Positions 34,137 through 46,689 of a stretch of 64,000 nt of DNA are shown in pieces. The stretch's first letter is position 1, and each line of letters opens with the position of its first letter. The position numbers and the translations under genes were made by a program. Origin of the DNA: Akebia trifoliata (Eukaryota; Streptophyta; Magnoliopsida; Ranunculales; Lardizabalaceae). The notes beneath the pieces are model-generated. The model was not told where the DNA came from and did no database searches. It saw only the letters and a program-made list of their open reading frames with translations. Location: contig CM030705.1 of the NCBI GenBank assembly GCA_017979445.1, positions 11,198,679 through 11,262,678 on the forward strand. Reading direction: 5' to 3'.

Positions 34137-34321
34137 GAGTCTTGATAATATGACGCCCCCTTCTAACAAACGCCCCCATAACATAATCATAGATCAGTTG
34201 CCTCGGGATACACAGAATCATAAATATTTTTCTTGTGTATCCCAAGGCATTCAATCTACAGTTCTGTAATGAGGGCGTAGGGGGACGTTTATGAGAGGGG
34301 AGCTTCATATCATCACTGTTC
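34137..34321. mobile_element. Mutator-like foldback, second subfamily, 3' of the WIP gene
   Basis: Ends GAGTCTTGATAATATGACG and CATATCATCACTGTTC; interior matches the 27189 copy (TGTGTATCCCAAGGCA). Flanks agree at 7 of 9. It ends 64 bases from the WIP gene stop codon, so it lies in or beside the 3' UTR. Confidence 0.65.
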
Positions 34322-34385
34322 TATACATGTAATTAAGGTATTATTATCTAACCTTGGTAAACCTATAGTGAAGCAAGTTTACACC

Positions 34386-36067
34386 TTACACATCTTCCAT
34401 GCCATGAAATGAAGTAGGGAAAGGGCCATGGCCAGAGCCAAATGCCCTTACGTGATCCTTGAGTGATCTCTTATGCTTGAAGTCTGAACCGCACACACAA
34501 AGCCAAAGCTTCCCACAATTCTTCTCATGGGTTCTCCAGTCACCTTTCACAGCCAAGAACTTGCCACATTTGCGACACATAAACGGCTTCAATCCATGCT
34601 TCCTTTTGTAATGTGTTTGAAGAGTTCGAAAATCTTTGAGTGGCTTAGCTCTTGGATGATCAATATTGTTTTTACAACCTTCTGAACAACAATAGCAAGG
34701 GATGCTTAAATTTGCTCTTGGCTGAGCTCCCCTAAGTGACTCGGACCCTTTACGATATTGTGATCCGTGCCCCCACATGTGCATCTACCATATAATCATC
34801 AACAATCAAAAACTGAAGAAAGTTTCCCCTCCCTTGTTTTGGTGAACATTAGAGAGTCACACTCAAGTTTTCAAACTAATGACATGCCCAATTGACTTTG
34901 GTCTTATATGAGAGACTAAAAAATGATTAAAATGCCCATTAATTTCTTCAACCACTTGCATTTTTCTTTCCAAGACCCATCTTCTTCAACCTCCCCAAAA
35001 AAACCTTTATCTTGTTATTGGGGATGTTGAGGAAATAAATTATAAATATATAGATATATGGATACGGGGATTAAAAAAACAACCAATGAGTCATTTTAAA
35101 CAATTAATACTTTCACATCTAATTATGAAATTAATTGGGAGAAAAAAGGAAAAGGATATACAGAGTGGATCTCTGTAGCACTTGTTAATCTATGGTCCAT
35201 AGAACATCACATAGAAGAAAAATAACAACTCAGTACTCTTGGTCTCATCGTTTAGATCAAATTTAAGATATATATGTATAAAAATAACTTGTTTTTTACT
35301 TTGATCAAGTGCTTAGAAATGGACAGTTAATGAATTTATAAATTTAAATAATTGGATGTAATTGTCTTAATAATGTGACACACCCTCAACCATTGATAAG
35401 AGATATAGAGAGCTACAAGGAAAACGGGCTACAGAGGATATGCTCCCTATTAAGTTACGGTAATTTTGGGAAAGAAAAACCACAGATTTTCACAAGAGAT
35501 TGAAATAGGTTAAAAAATATTACTTTGGAGAGTTAAGACAACAGATTTGGGGGAAAATAAATCAATGACTTTTGTAAGAGGTTAAAAATGAGCGTATTTT
35601 GATCATTTTTTCATTTCTTGTGGAAGACCAAAGTTAAGGACTTGAAAACAAGGATATCTCTCAAATTTCACTAAAATCAAGAGAGTTACCTCAAAATTAT
35701 CCAAAACAATATAAAACAAAGAGGCATGAACATATCAGGTAACCTGTAAGTTGTTGTAGCGATTGAACATTTTCTTGCAAATGTGACACGAGAAGTTAGT
35801 GAACCCAATTAGTATTTGTGCAGGAGTTGGTATCCAGTATCGTGTGCCCGTTACATTCCCATCTCTCTTGTTGTTCGATATTGTTTTTTCTTTTGAACAA
35901 TTTGGAAGGCCAATGTGTAACGCCACCGTGACCCCATCTCCATCATTGATGCGTGCCTCATGATTCTCTTCGCCCAACGATGCTGGTGGGCGAAGCAAGC
36001 AGTTAAGTAATGGTAGGGGCACTAGAGAATTTTCAGTTTTGTTGGAAAGGGAGCTAGAGAACTCCAT
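34386..36067 (-). CDS. WIP-family C2H2 zinc-finger transcription factor
   Basis: Exon 1 (35744-36067) and exon 2 (34386-34784) join in phase 0 across a 959-bp intron (donor CAG|GTTACC, acceptor GGTAG|ATG) to give 240 residues. The family-typical [10 protein letters not shown] is at about 47-55 and the WIP motif [13 protein letters not shown] begins at 77. The first zinc finger uses Cys94, Cys97, His110 and His114. Three further finger-like segments follow ([44 protein letters not shown]). Arabidopsis relatives are TT1 and the WIP2-5/NTT group, nuclear regulators of seed-coat flavonoids and tissue patterning. The N-terminal part is short for the family; a TAG lies upstream in frame with no earlier ATG, so 36067 is the start. 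Intact. TT1 versus other WIP membership is not settled. Confidence 0.92.
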
Positions 36068-36811
36068 GTCCTTGGTAGAAGCTAAGGGGCATGAGCTACT
36101 ACTACTAGATATTGGTGAGGAGTTTATGATCTAGAGGAATGATAGGAGAGAGAGAAGGGGTGTGTCTGCTTCTAAACCTTAACCAAACTAGGCCTCACAT
36201 ATAATCTCCAATTATAGGTTACTTATGATAAAATTCAAGCCACATTTAATAGGGTTAATCTTGATATTATTCTACTTTATTCGTGAATTAACCGCAGTAC
36301 GTTGTAACCAAATTCGGAAGGGTTAAGGTTGTCAATGGATCGGATTCGGATCATATTGGAAAATCAGATGGGGTATAGAACAATGGTAGGTAGTAATTGG
36401 ATTGGGTCCTTAATGATCGGCTCTCGATGAAGGATCCAAACCCCAAGTTGATAACAATTGGCATGGGTTTGAATAGGATATATATTTGGATCAAATCCAA
36501 TTCCATAAATAATATAGATTTTAGATGCACATTTTAAAAATATAGTAATCTCAAATCTCAAAAGATTATAAACTAAGAGAAAGTCAATTGAAATATTTCG
36601 ATCATCTGCAATGAAAGCCGATTACAATCTCAATTAGGCTGAACAAAATATTGAAGGTTCTAAAAGCATGAAAGTAACACTAACATGAATTTAGGTAGTG
36701 AGAAGAGAAATTAAGACATTTACAATAACTAGAAGACATGACTTTGGACAAAATTGAATGAAGGAACAAAATTCATATAAAGGACGATGATCAAGATGAG
36801 GATGTATATGC
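36068..36811. other. 5' flank of the WIP gene
   Basis: Probable 5' UTR and promoter DNA next to 36067, then AT-rich sequence. No other gene. No clear TATA box could be assigned. Confidence 0.4.
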
Positions 36812-37279
36812 TAGGGTTGTAATTCGGTCCGGTTCAAACTGAGAATCGAACCAAACCAAACCGATAGCTTTGGAGTGATTTGGTTCGATTTGGAACCAGT
36901 TACGGTTTAGTTCCGGGTTACAAAAATGGAGAACCGATCAACTTGGTTCGGCTCTCAAATCAAGCCTGTATAGGACATAAATTAATGATCTTTTATAGAT
37001 AAACTAATGACTTTTTATGGATAGATTAGTGATTTATTGTATGAAATTTAATGTTTATTATATTTTTTTTTTTTCATTAAAAAATGGTACTTACAATTTA
37101 TAGGATATTGGCAACTGATTGAACCGAACCAAACCAAACCAACTTTAGTTTGGTTTGGGTTAGTTTGGTTCCAATGGAATTTTGTTCGATTCTAGTTTTT
37201 ATATAGTGGAAACGACTTATGTCAGTTCAGTTCCAATTTGACCTCAACCCAAATCAAACCGAACAAAGTTGCACCCCTA
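36812..37279. mobile_element. hAT-like (TAGGGTTG...CACCCCTA) MITE
   Basis: 468 bp, ends TAGGGTTGTAATTCGGTCC and GTTGCACCCCTA in inverted orientation, with GGTTCGGTT / AACCGAACC motifs inside. Flanking octamers GTATATGC and ATACATAC agree at 5 of 8, differing by transitions. The ends resemble nDart-type hAT elements. Confidence 0.6.
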
Positions 37280-37896
37280 ATACATACTCATGTACTTGAT
37301 ATAATTTATATATTTTCTAATATATGATCAGATATATATATCCAAAACAATCGGATCCATGATTGATTCAAAAGTATTGATCCTATATCTTATCGTGTCG
37401 ACTCTTTTAATTAAGTTAAGGGATTTCAGGCCCGACCCAATCCATTGACAACCTAGGGAAGGTGACTACTCACCTAATCTACATGCATGTTACGCTCTCA
37501 AATATAATTAGAAAAGTTATAAATAATAACTTACAAGAAAGGAAAAATATTGAGAATAGGGTGGTGTAGCTAGAGAATGTGTTGGTTGAAGGACAACAAC
37601 ATTAGTTAATCATCTCATTATTGTCTCCTGCATGCATCTCCTCTCTTTTTGAGAATCAAAAGAGCGTCCCTTAATTTCTGTGGCCCATAGAGTCTCAACT
37701 TAGCAAAGACCACACCACAGTGGGTTGTGAAACCATGCCAATGTTATAATATTGTCTGCTTTGGATTTCAAACCACCTTCACCCCAAGACTAGTCAATCC
37801 CATATATAAGTGAGAGAGAGAGAGAGAGAGAGATGGTTGTACAGTTAGAAAGATAGCTAAAATAATTAATGCTAGAAGCATGTGGGACCTACCAAT
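37280..37896. other. Intergenic, no gene seen
   Basis: AT-rich; includes an (AG)n tract at 37809-37833. Confidence 0.4.
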
Positions 37897-38178
37897 CACA
37901 ATGTGATAAAAGCCCAAATTTGACGGCCAAGGCTGTCAAATTTCATAAAATTTGACGGACCAAGGGGTCAAATTCTTTGTTGTCAATTTTTTTTTTTTTT
38001 TCGACAGATCGAAATTGTCAAATTAATGAAGGATGGAAGAAATTCAACAACTCTAAGCCAACCAATCTGAGAACATCAAGAATTTTGATGGTCCTAGACT
38101 GTCAAAATTCAGTTTCTAAAATTACTGGGCCTTGGCCCATCAATTTTTTCTGTTGAATTTTCTAATTTTCACATAGTG
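37897..38178 (+). mobile_element. CACTA-type MITE, copy 4
   Basis: 282 bp, ends CACAATGTGATAA and TTTTCACATAGTG, exact 3-bp duplication AAT (37894-37896, 38179-38181). Confidence 0.85.
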
Positions 38179-38979
38179 AATATAAGCTTTTTCTCATTAT
38201 TTTTTGTGCTGAGAACTTGTACCAAAACGTGATCCATTCCAACCCAATAACCTCAGATCTTGGATCAAGGATTTAGGTTCCAATAAAGACCAGATTTGAT
38301 GACTAATCCAATTGGCTTTTGATTAATAATATCCCAACCCGATAGGGATCCAATGCAATAATATTATGTTTGAAAATATAAAAGTGATGTATATTAATAA
38401 GCTAGGATCGGCTTAAGTCAACGACATTCAGTGAAGAATGATTCATGAGAGAACACACGATCGATCTTGACTGTAAAACATGAAATCCAATGGTCGGGAT
38501 TCATAGTATTGCACTAGGGTAGAAAAGGCCTGTCGACCGAGGGTAGAAAAGATGTCAGCGAGGTAACTAGCAGCTACCAACTCGGAGCCAAGATAGGAAA
38601 GTGCGGCCATCCTGATACCGATGCCCCTCTCGAATGGGACTTGGTTGGGATACTTATCCCAAGCATTGGATTTTTTGTTTAGACAGCTGGGATCATGTGG
38701 TTTTTTCATGAGTTATCGAACTCAACCCTATTGATAATTTACATATATTGTAAGAATCGGATTCATAGTTTTTTATCATGATGTCAATCCAGTAAGAATT
38801 GGATCTGGGATTAATTCAATAAGTATCAGATTATTGGATCAAGTTTTATTAAATCTTAACATTAATATCCAAATCAGATGTATTAACATTTAAATCATGT
38901 CTAAATCAGGACAAACTCCATTTTATATACAAAATCTAAATGAACTTTATATATCTCAACAAATATATAATAAAATTTA
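38179..38979. other. Intergenic with an unassigned 88-codon frame
   Basis: A minus-strand open frame at 38443-38709 (with GIRMAALSYLGSELVAASY) is less AT-rich than its surroundings, but I recognise no domain in it. It may be a retroelement scrap. Nothing else seen. Confidence 0.35.
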
Positions 38980-39710
38980 GGATGATTTAGACGTGCCCCC
39001 TTATGTTTTGCTGAATATTAGAGATACCTATTATTTTTTCAAATGATGACATAGACCGAGGGAAAAAAGATTCAAACGCCCTTATCTTCAACCTCTAATA
39101 AAAAAATCCAGATTTTTCTTCTAAAAATCAATCATCTTCAACCTCTTTTCTTTGGATAAATAATTTAACCCTCACTTTAGATTTTATTTATTTCAAATCT
39201 TCAACCTTCAAATCTCAAGACAAGATAGAATTTTTGAGCAAGTATAAAATGATGAAATTTTGATTTGAAAAATCTAGGATTTTTTTCAAAGAAGACAAGG
39301 TAAAAAATGATGGATTAAAGTAAAGTTCAATATATTAAAGTTACCCTAGATGTTGTATAACTAGAAGGTGACTCATTTTAGGAAGGAAAAAATAAATAAG
39401 ATTTTTGGGAAAATTGAAAATTATAGGATTTTGGATAGAAAATATAAGGTTTTATGTAAAGAGTTACTTCTAGGTTGAAAACGATGAATTGAAAATTAAG
39501 TTGAGTAGATAGATTATGGAGGTTGAAGATGACTGATTATAAGAAGAAAAATCTTGATTTTTTACTAGAGGTTGCAAATGAGGGCATTTGAATCTTTTCC
39601 CCTTAGTCTATTTGGAAGACTAAGGTCAAGGGATGCATGTCATCAATTTCAAAATATAGGGGGTATCTCTAATATTCAGCAAAACGTAGGGAGACATGTT
39701 TAAATCACCC
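38980..39710. mobile_element. Foldback element with about 50-bp inverted ends
   Basis: 731 bp. Left end GGATGATTTAGACGTGCCCC.., right end ..GACATGTTTAAATCACCC, both with TTTTGCTGAATATTAGAGAT. Flanking 9-mers agree at 6 of 9, weakly Mutator-like. Related single arms near 13870 and 57280, and a decayed copy probably lies in the WIP gene intron (about 34840-35690). Confidence 0.6.
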
Positions 39711-39962
39711 TGTAATCTATATACTTTATAACATATTATCGTCACGCTTTTCCTTCACGATTTTCTGCTTTTCTTGATAATTATTCTCCACCTTCCTTTG
39801 ATCATTGGCATTTCACTTGGTTTGGTGGCCCCAGAAAATGGCAAAAAAAAAAAGTACTCACAATTTTTTCCCTTAAAGGCCACTTAGCACAAATTATATC
39901 GTCGGAAACACCTGTTCTTTTTTTCACATTTCTCAATTGAGATATGTGCTCATGTTTGTGAG

Positions 39963-40278
39963 TCTGTATGTATAATAAAACACAATGATAGACCTCATTT
40001 TCTTTATCCCCCACATAAAAAGGGGTTAGGATTTAATTTCTTTATTAATCTCGATGACAACTCTTAACTTTATTACATTTCCTCTTCTCTTCATTCTAAT
40101 AATAGCCTTCCAAGCTTATTCACTTTCCTTCTCTACCACCCTTTCCAAGAATTTCCCTCTAATTATATTGTTTTTCATCTACTATCATTTTTAATGATAC
40201 CCCTCCACTTTATCTTTTCTCTTCTACACCATAGAAGATGTGGATATGCCCAGGCAAACTTTAGTATATTTAATAAAT
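39963..40278. mobile_element. Possible non-autonomous Helitron-like repeat, copy 2
   Basis: Begins TCTGTATGTATAATAAAACA and ends near CTTTAGTATATT. Related to 23936-24250 and 41696-42060. The start with TC and the AT-rich flank fit Helitrons; the 3' end has TTAG rather than CTAG. Confidence 0.35.
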
Positions 40279-41695
40279 GGAAAATTACTTAAAAGACCCT
40301 AGTGGAGGGATCTTTTTGTAATTAGTCCCTAAGTTTTGGGCTGTTGTTTGATAGTCTATTTAGTAAATTTTTTTATTTTTTAATGATCTCTCAACCTCAT
40401 CTCAAGATATAATATTTTTTGAAATATCCAATTACCCATTTTTCATCTTCTTCACATACTTAAATTTTCCAACAATGATTCCAATCATTTCCGACGATTT
40501 TTTATCATGAATGACAAATGAAAATGATATATTTCTAAGTGTGAACGTTTAGATGTATTTTTCAACTTATTTCGATGATTTATAACAAACAATAAAGAAT
40601 GAAGCTGAGATTCAAAAAAATTTATACAATGTCTAGCTCACCACTTTCTATTGTCAACTCTTAACACTTTTTATTTATTGTCGAGCTCCTCAATTTTTAT
40701 TTATTGTCGAGTTCACCGATTTTATTTATTGTCAAACTCATCAATTTTTATTTATTGTCGAACTCACCAATTTTATTTATTGTTGAACTCTCAACTATTT
40801 ATTGTTGAGTTTCACAATTTAAAAAAAAATGTCAAACTTGACAATAATAATGTTGAACCGAAAATAAAAAACGGTAAGCTCGACACTTGTAAAACCCACT
40901 CATTTTTTGTTTTTTGAGTTTCTCCAACTAAAATACATGGAAAAATCGACTAAAAACTTGGCATAACAACTTGTGTAGATGATTTCAGACCAAAAGAACC
41001 ATCCTTGATCGATTTTCATCCAAAAACAAAGCAAAATTTTGAAGAAAAGAACCCTAATATTTTACATACATTGTTTGAGAACTAGATGCAACATGTTATA
41101 CTACATGAGATACATTGTATCATATCAATGTATCTCATCTCAAAAGGAAGGTAGTGTTGAAGAATAATATATGTAGCAATATCAATTAGGCTATTCTACA
41201 TTAAGAAATATTAATAAATTAGAATATTTACATTAGGCTTAATTTATTTATCTTGGTTGATGTAATCCCTATTAATATCCTATCAAGATTCATATAATAT
41301 TAATCCAAGAATACTCTGTAAAATCAAATTTCTTTTCGCAACTTGTGTAGATTGATTTCAAACCAAAAGAACCATCTTTGATCAATTTTCTTCCAAAAAA
41401 GAAGCAAAAAAAATTTGAAAAAATCATTTCTTCTTCCTTCTCAAATCCTTTCCATTGGAATGAAGTTTCCGATACTCGACTAGAACACCAAAACTTCAAT
41501 TTTTCTTTGGACGAAAATGGTGAATTAGAAAGATTATGGCAGTTTCGACATTTTAATCATAAGTGATGTTTAAAGTGGGATTCAAGGATTGATTAGAAAT
41601 AAAAATTTTACTAAATGAACTATCAAGAAAAATTCTAAAACTTGGGGACTAATTAGAAAGAAATTCCTCCGCCAAAGTCCTTTAAGTAATTTTCC
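40279..41695. mobile_element. Foldback element with internal minisatellite, copy 2
   Basis: 1,417 bp, ends GGAAAATTACTTAAAAGACC and GTCCTTTAAGTAATTTTCC, arms of about 90 bp. Contains the TTTATTTATTGTCGAGTTC tandem array at 40655-40815. Lies 3' of the DnaJ gene. Confidence 0.75.
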
Positions 41696-42060
41696 CTACA
41701 ATAAAACACAACGGTAATCTTTCCCCAATGTTTATCCCCTGTAGAGAGGGGTTCAGATTCAATCATGCGAGCATCCTCAAGAAATAATTTCAATTTTATT
41801 CCCTTGTCTCTCTTTCCTTTTCAAGAATATCCCTCTAACTTTATCATATTTTCTCTTCTACCCCTCCAATAATATCCTTCCAACTTTATTCTCTTCTCTT
41901 TTCATTTTCAATAACACCCCTCCAACTTTATTGCATTTACCCTTCTACTCCTTTTCCAATAATACCTTCAAAACTTTATTGTCTTTCCTCTGTTACCCCT
42001 TAACCCCCAAAGAGGATGACCGTGCCATAATTATGCACCCAAGCTCTAATATAAATGTAT
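41696..42060. mobile_element. Possible non-autonomous Helitron-like repeat, copy 3
   Basis: Begins CTACAATAAAACACAACGG and ends near CCAAGCTCTAATATA, parental to the 23936 copy. Together with 39963-40278 it brackets the foldback element as an imperfect direct repeat. Confidence 0.35.
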
Positions 42061-42567
42061 CTCTATTAAATTCACTTAACTCCCTACCATTAAGCTCACA
42101 ATTCACTATAATCCACCAATCCAAAATGAACCAAACCACAAAATGGATCAATTCTTATCAGTATAGGAGCAAATTCAACAACTAAGATCTAGATCGGTCA
42201 ATAAAGAGAACCAAAGCCATTCTGTTACTGTCCAATTTCTATTTTTGTTACCCATTCCCGTTTCGCAATCATTTCGACCACAACAGCCACTCTGGAAAGA
42301 GACGGATTAAAAGCAGCTCAAGGAAAGCCTCTTCTCCTGAATATAGCAATATTACAGTGCAAAACTTACACAAATAAACCTACTATTCCAATGATTTCGC
42401 CTACTATTCCAATGATTTCGCCCCCCATGAAACCTTATTGAGAATACAGTATATGTAAATCTTACCCTTTTGCATGGCCATTAATAATTCAATCACTCTT
42501 ACAGATGAGAGAGAATAAATAAGGAATGTTCAAGAGATACTCCCTGAAAGTGCTGGCATCACCATAG

Positions 42568-45500
42568 CTATCTTCTAGCATTTGTAGTCTTCACTTTGTT
42601 GAGGTTGGCGAGCTCTTCAATCAGCTTCCTCTCTTCACTGCTCAACCTTTTCGGTATCTCAACTTGCACGCGTACCAACTGATCACCCCTCAAGTTGCTT
42701 TTATTGAGTAGAGGCACACCTTTCTTTGCCATCACAAGCGTCGTGCCAGGCTGAGTCCCAGCTGGGATCTTCAAATCAACCATGCCATCCACTGTTGGAA
42801 CCTTCATTGTTGTCCCTAAGATTGCATCAATGTAAGACACCTTACACGTGTAGAGTATGTTGGTGTCATCACGTTTGAGCACGGGATCCGGGATAACATC
42901 AATAATAACAAAAAGGTCTCCCGGACCCCCACCTCTCCTTCCAGCATTACCTTCCGATCGGACCCTCAAACGGCTACCCGAGTCCACACCCGCCGGAATT
43001 TTCAGACTTATTCGCTTTGTCCTCCTAACTCGTCCATCCCCACCACATGTGTTACAAGGTGTGGACAGTTCCCCCGTTCCTTCACAAGCCGAGCACGTCG
43101 TTACTTGCTGAAAGATTCCCAACGGGGTCCTTGCTGACGAGACAACCTGACCTTGCCCCCCACACGTGCTGCATTTGGACGAGGTGGTTCCGGGTTTAGC
43201 ACCTGACCCATTACATGTGCCACAGCTCTCGAGCCGGGTTATCTCAATCTCTTTTTCTACCCCAAAAATTGCTTCCTTGAAATTCAAGACGAGATTGTAA
43301 ACTTCATCCTCACCCTCCATTGCTCTATTTCTTGAACCTCTGCCTCCACCCATGCCCATGCCGCCCATACCTCCCATGCCCTCGAATAATGACTCAAAGA
43401 GATCAAACGGGTTGCTGAAATCCTGTCACGGGGAAGAATCTCCTCTGTTAGAAACTATATGGTGAAGATATTAAGATAAACAGAGAAAGAACTGGAAAGG
43501 AACTCACCCCCATGCCCATACCAGCGCCTTTCAGACCAGCCTCTCCATACTTGTCATATAAGGATCGTTTCTCATCATCCGACAAGACCTGCAGAACATG
43601 TTATATGTGTTAAGTCAACCGAGTCTAGCAGACCTGCCTTGGCTCAACCATGAATCAACAAGAATAAGTTGAAACTAGACTATCACCTCATAGGCATTGC
43701 TAATAGCCTTAAATTTTTGCTCTGCATCAGGTTCTCTGCAATGTAGAACAAAAATGTTACTCCCCATGAATAAAAGTAGGCAACTAAAACAACAAACCTA
43801 TCAGGGTAATATAAAGATAAATTAATCAGAGAAGCAGAGATAGAATACCATGAAGGAATATTCTTCAACTAAAGAGCATACTTGGTCCTTTGTATATGCT
43901 GCATGAAAAAATTTCTCTATTGCCGCAATTATCTCCAACACTGACAAACTTGGCAGTGCTCAGAATTTTTATTTTTATTTTTATTTTTATTTTTATTTGT
44001 ATTTTATTTTTTCAAAGATGTAATATAATTCTATTAATATGAAAAGAAAATATTTGGTGGTCAAGCTAACTAACCAACACAAAGAGAGCCTTAATAGTCT
44101 AGGCTACAAATTAGCATCCCATTTGGGATCCAAAAACATCTATAAGGTTGACGTCTAAAATACCACACGTTGAGATCCTCACCAAAATTGAGTCCCTCTT
44201 GAAACTTCCAACCCTATCAAATGTGGCCTTGGATTTGTAGGTCTTGTTCTTCAGGTGAGCCATATGAGCAACAAGCAAGGTCCGTCACTTCCAATGTACA
44301 AAAAAATTCATCATTTTTAACATCCAAAACCTCAATATCTATCCAAAAGTCATGAAAAAGTTGTTGTAGGCTTCGAGTGAGCTTTCCAACAATTCTAACA
44401 GTTTCCCAACAGGATGTCTGAGTAAAAAAGTTACTCCATTAGATATTGTGATATCTAGGCTTGGCGATTTGGGACCATTGTGCATATGTTCGTCAAGGCC
44501 TAAGAAGACTATTAATCATCGACCATCACACGAGATTTTATTTTCTTTTTATTTTTACAGCACAAGTTACCCTCTTAAAAAAGTGACCCTAAATTTTTTG
44601 GAGATTGGTTGTCTTCACCGGATAATTTATGTGTTGAACTTCGTGGTTACTCGTGATCAATGAACGATAGCCAAATAATGGATGGTATGAGGAAGATTTG
44701 AATGATAATAGACGATGTGTTGTCATAGTCATCATATATGGGATATTCGTATATAATCCAAGCCTCGCTTGCGTCCTTCTAATCCATCTCTTTATGTTGA
44801 TTGCATTTGCTTCAATTTGTTGATCATCACACATTGCTTAGGAAGAAACTTACTATGACACCTAATGATGCTCATTTTATGTAAAACCAGAAAACCCTGT
44901 TAGAAGACTGAAAATAGCCTTCCAAGGTGGACAAATAAAACAACAAGCCAGTCTCTACAAGTGAACCCTAAGGAACACCAAGGCTAACCAATGTTAGCAG
45001 AGCTTCAAAAGCTATCAAAAGATCATTAATCAATCAAGTCTCCTAACATGTTCTCATTAACCAACTATTTATAGGAAAAAAAAATCTTAAAACCTAATTA
45101 AGACCTAAGAAATAAATCCTAACCATTAACCTATAATAACATAATAATATTTTTCTAATAATGCCTTTAATTTTTGACACTTCTAGTATATTATTTTTTA
45201 TTAACAGAGGTTGTCCCAACCCTGACAAGGAAGGACTAATCCCTTCGGTTGCAAACAATCACTCGCAAACCACATGCATAAGTAAAACATCTAAACCATC
45301 CAAATTTGCTAAAAAATCATTTAAATAGTTGTAACTCTCTTAACGAGCTCTTCATCGCATCTAATAGCTTCCTAATTGGATGTCTGAGTATCCATTAAGC
45401 ATCAACTACACCTATACATCGTGGGATTTGAGAACATGGACCTCTTTCCCCGCACCTGTTTGTTGAGGCCTAAGAAGACTTGATCTTCAGTCTTTGTACG

Positions 45501-46634
45501 AGATCTAAATTTTTAACTGCATCAATTTGTTGAGACTTATCAAGAGCTTAACTTGACCATGAAAATGGCCACGTCTTCCATAAACTACTAAGAGCGTTCT
45601 TCAACTAAACAATGGCCCTTATCATCAATTTCCAATTTTTCAACTATTTTGTATATTCTTCATTATTTCCATCATATAATCCAGCCAATAAAAGTACCAG
45701 AATTGACCAGTGTTAATCTGTGACTGCTGTGTCATCTCTTTTAGGTTCAAAGTGACCTCTGAATCCACGGCAGCATTTAAGAAAATGCCCTGGAGTTGGC
45801 CTTAGAAGCAAACCCACTTAAGTAGAGAACTCTTGGCACTCCAAATCAGTATCAAGTAGTGGTTGAAATTAGAACATCAAGAACAATGGAACAGTGACTT
45901 GAATTGGTGGTAAGTGATCGACTTGACCATCAGTAGAGGCCAAGTCAAGGTCATGACTTTATGATGAAATGCAGGAAATATATTCATAGCAAACACAAAT
46001 GAAAAAGGCACATAAAGAAAGGTAAGAATATCATTAACAATTATGAAAATAGAATTGATTTGTCCATTTGTTTCTAACTAACATACATAACTTCCCTGAT
46101 ATTTCCTTCTTGTAGTATATCGAAGAAAAAAAACAAGAGAATATTAAAATGGCCAGTCAAGAAGAGATCACTGTCAGTGATATTGCTACCCAAAGCATCC
46201 GACAACCAAAATATCTTGAACACAAAATATGCAAACAATAAACTAGCAATTAACTCACTTGTTTACATCTGGATGATAACTCCTAGCAAGTTTCCGATAA
46301 GCTGTAAGATCCAAATCATGGTACCATTAAGGTCATATTAATCAAAGAATAATTGCAGCTTATTGTAATATCAACAGCTTCATTAAAGAGATATTAAAAC
46401 ACTTCCATGCTCATCTAATGTTGATATTCTGGACAAAGAAATATTCACACAAAGAACAGTTTCTTCTGGACTCGGTAAAGGAATTCAGGAAGGATGCACT
46501 AACAACTAAATAAATATAGAGAGAATAACCACAAATTTCCTTGGAATTTTGTCAAGGAAAAAAAATCCAGGGGTGGTTAAACTGCTGGTCTGATGTTCCT
46601 TTTTAAGGGATTCATTGGGAAATTTGAGGAAAAG

Positions 46635-46689
<55 letters not shown>

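Noticed and set aside
38443..38709. An 88-residue minus-strand gene
   Set aside because: No domain, splice context or neighbour supports it. Kept only as an unassigned frame.
42857..43111. Plus-strand frame overlapping the DnaJ last exon
   Set aside because: Shadow of the minus-strand coding sequence with its GC-rich codons.
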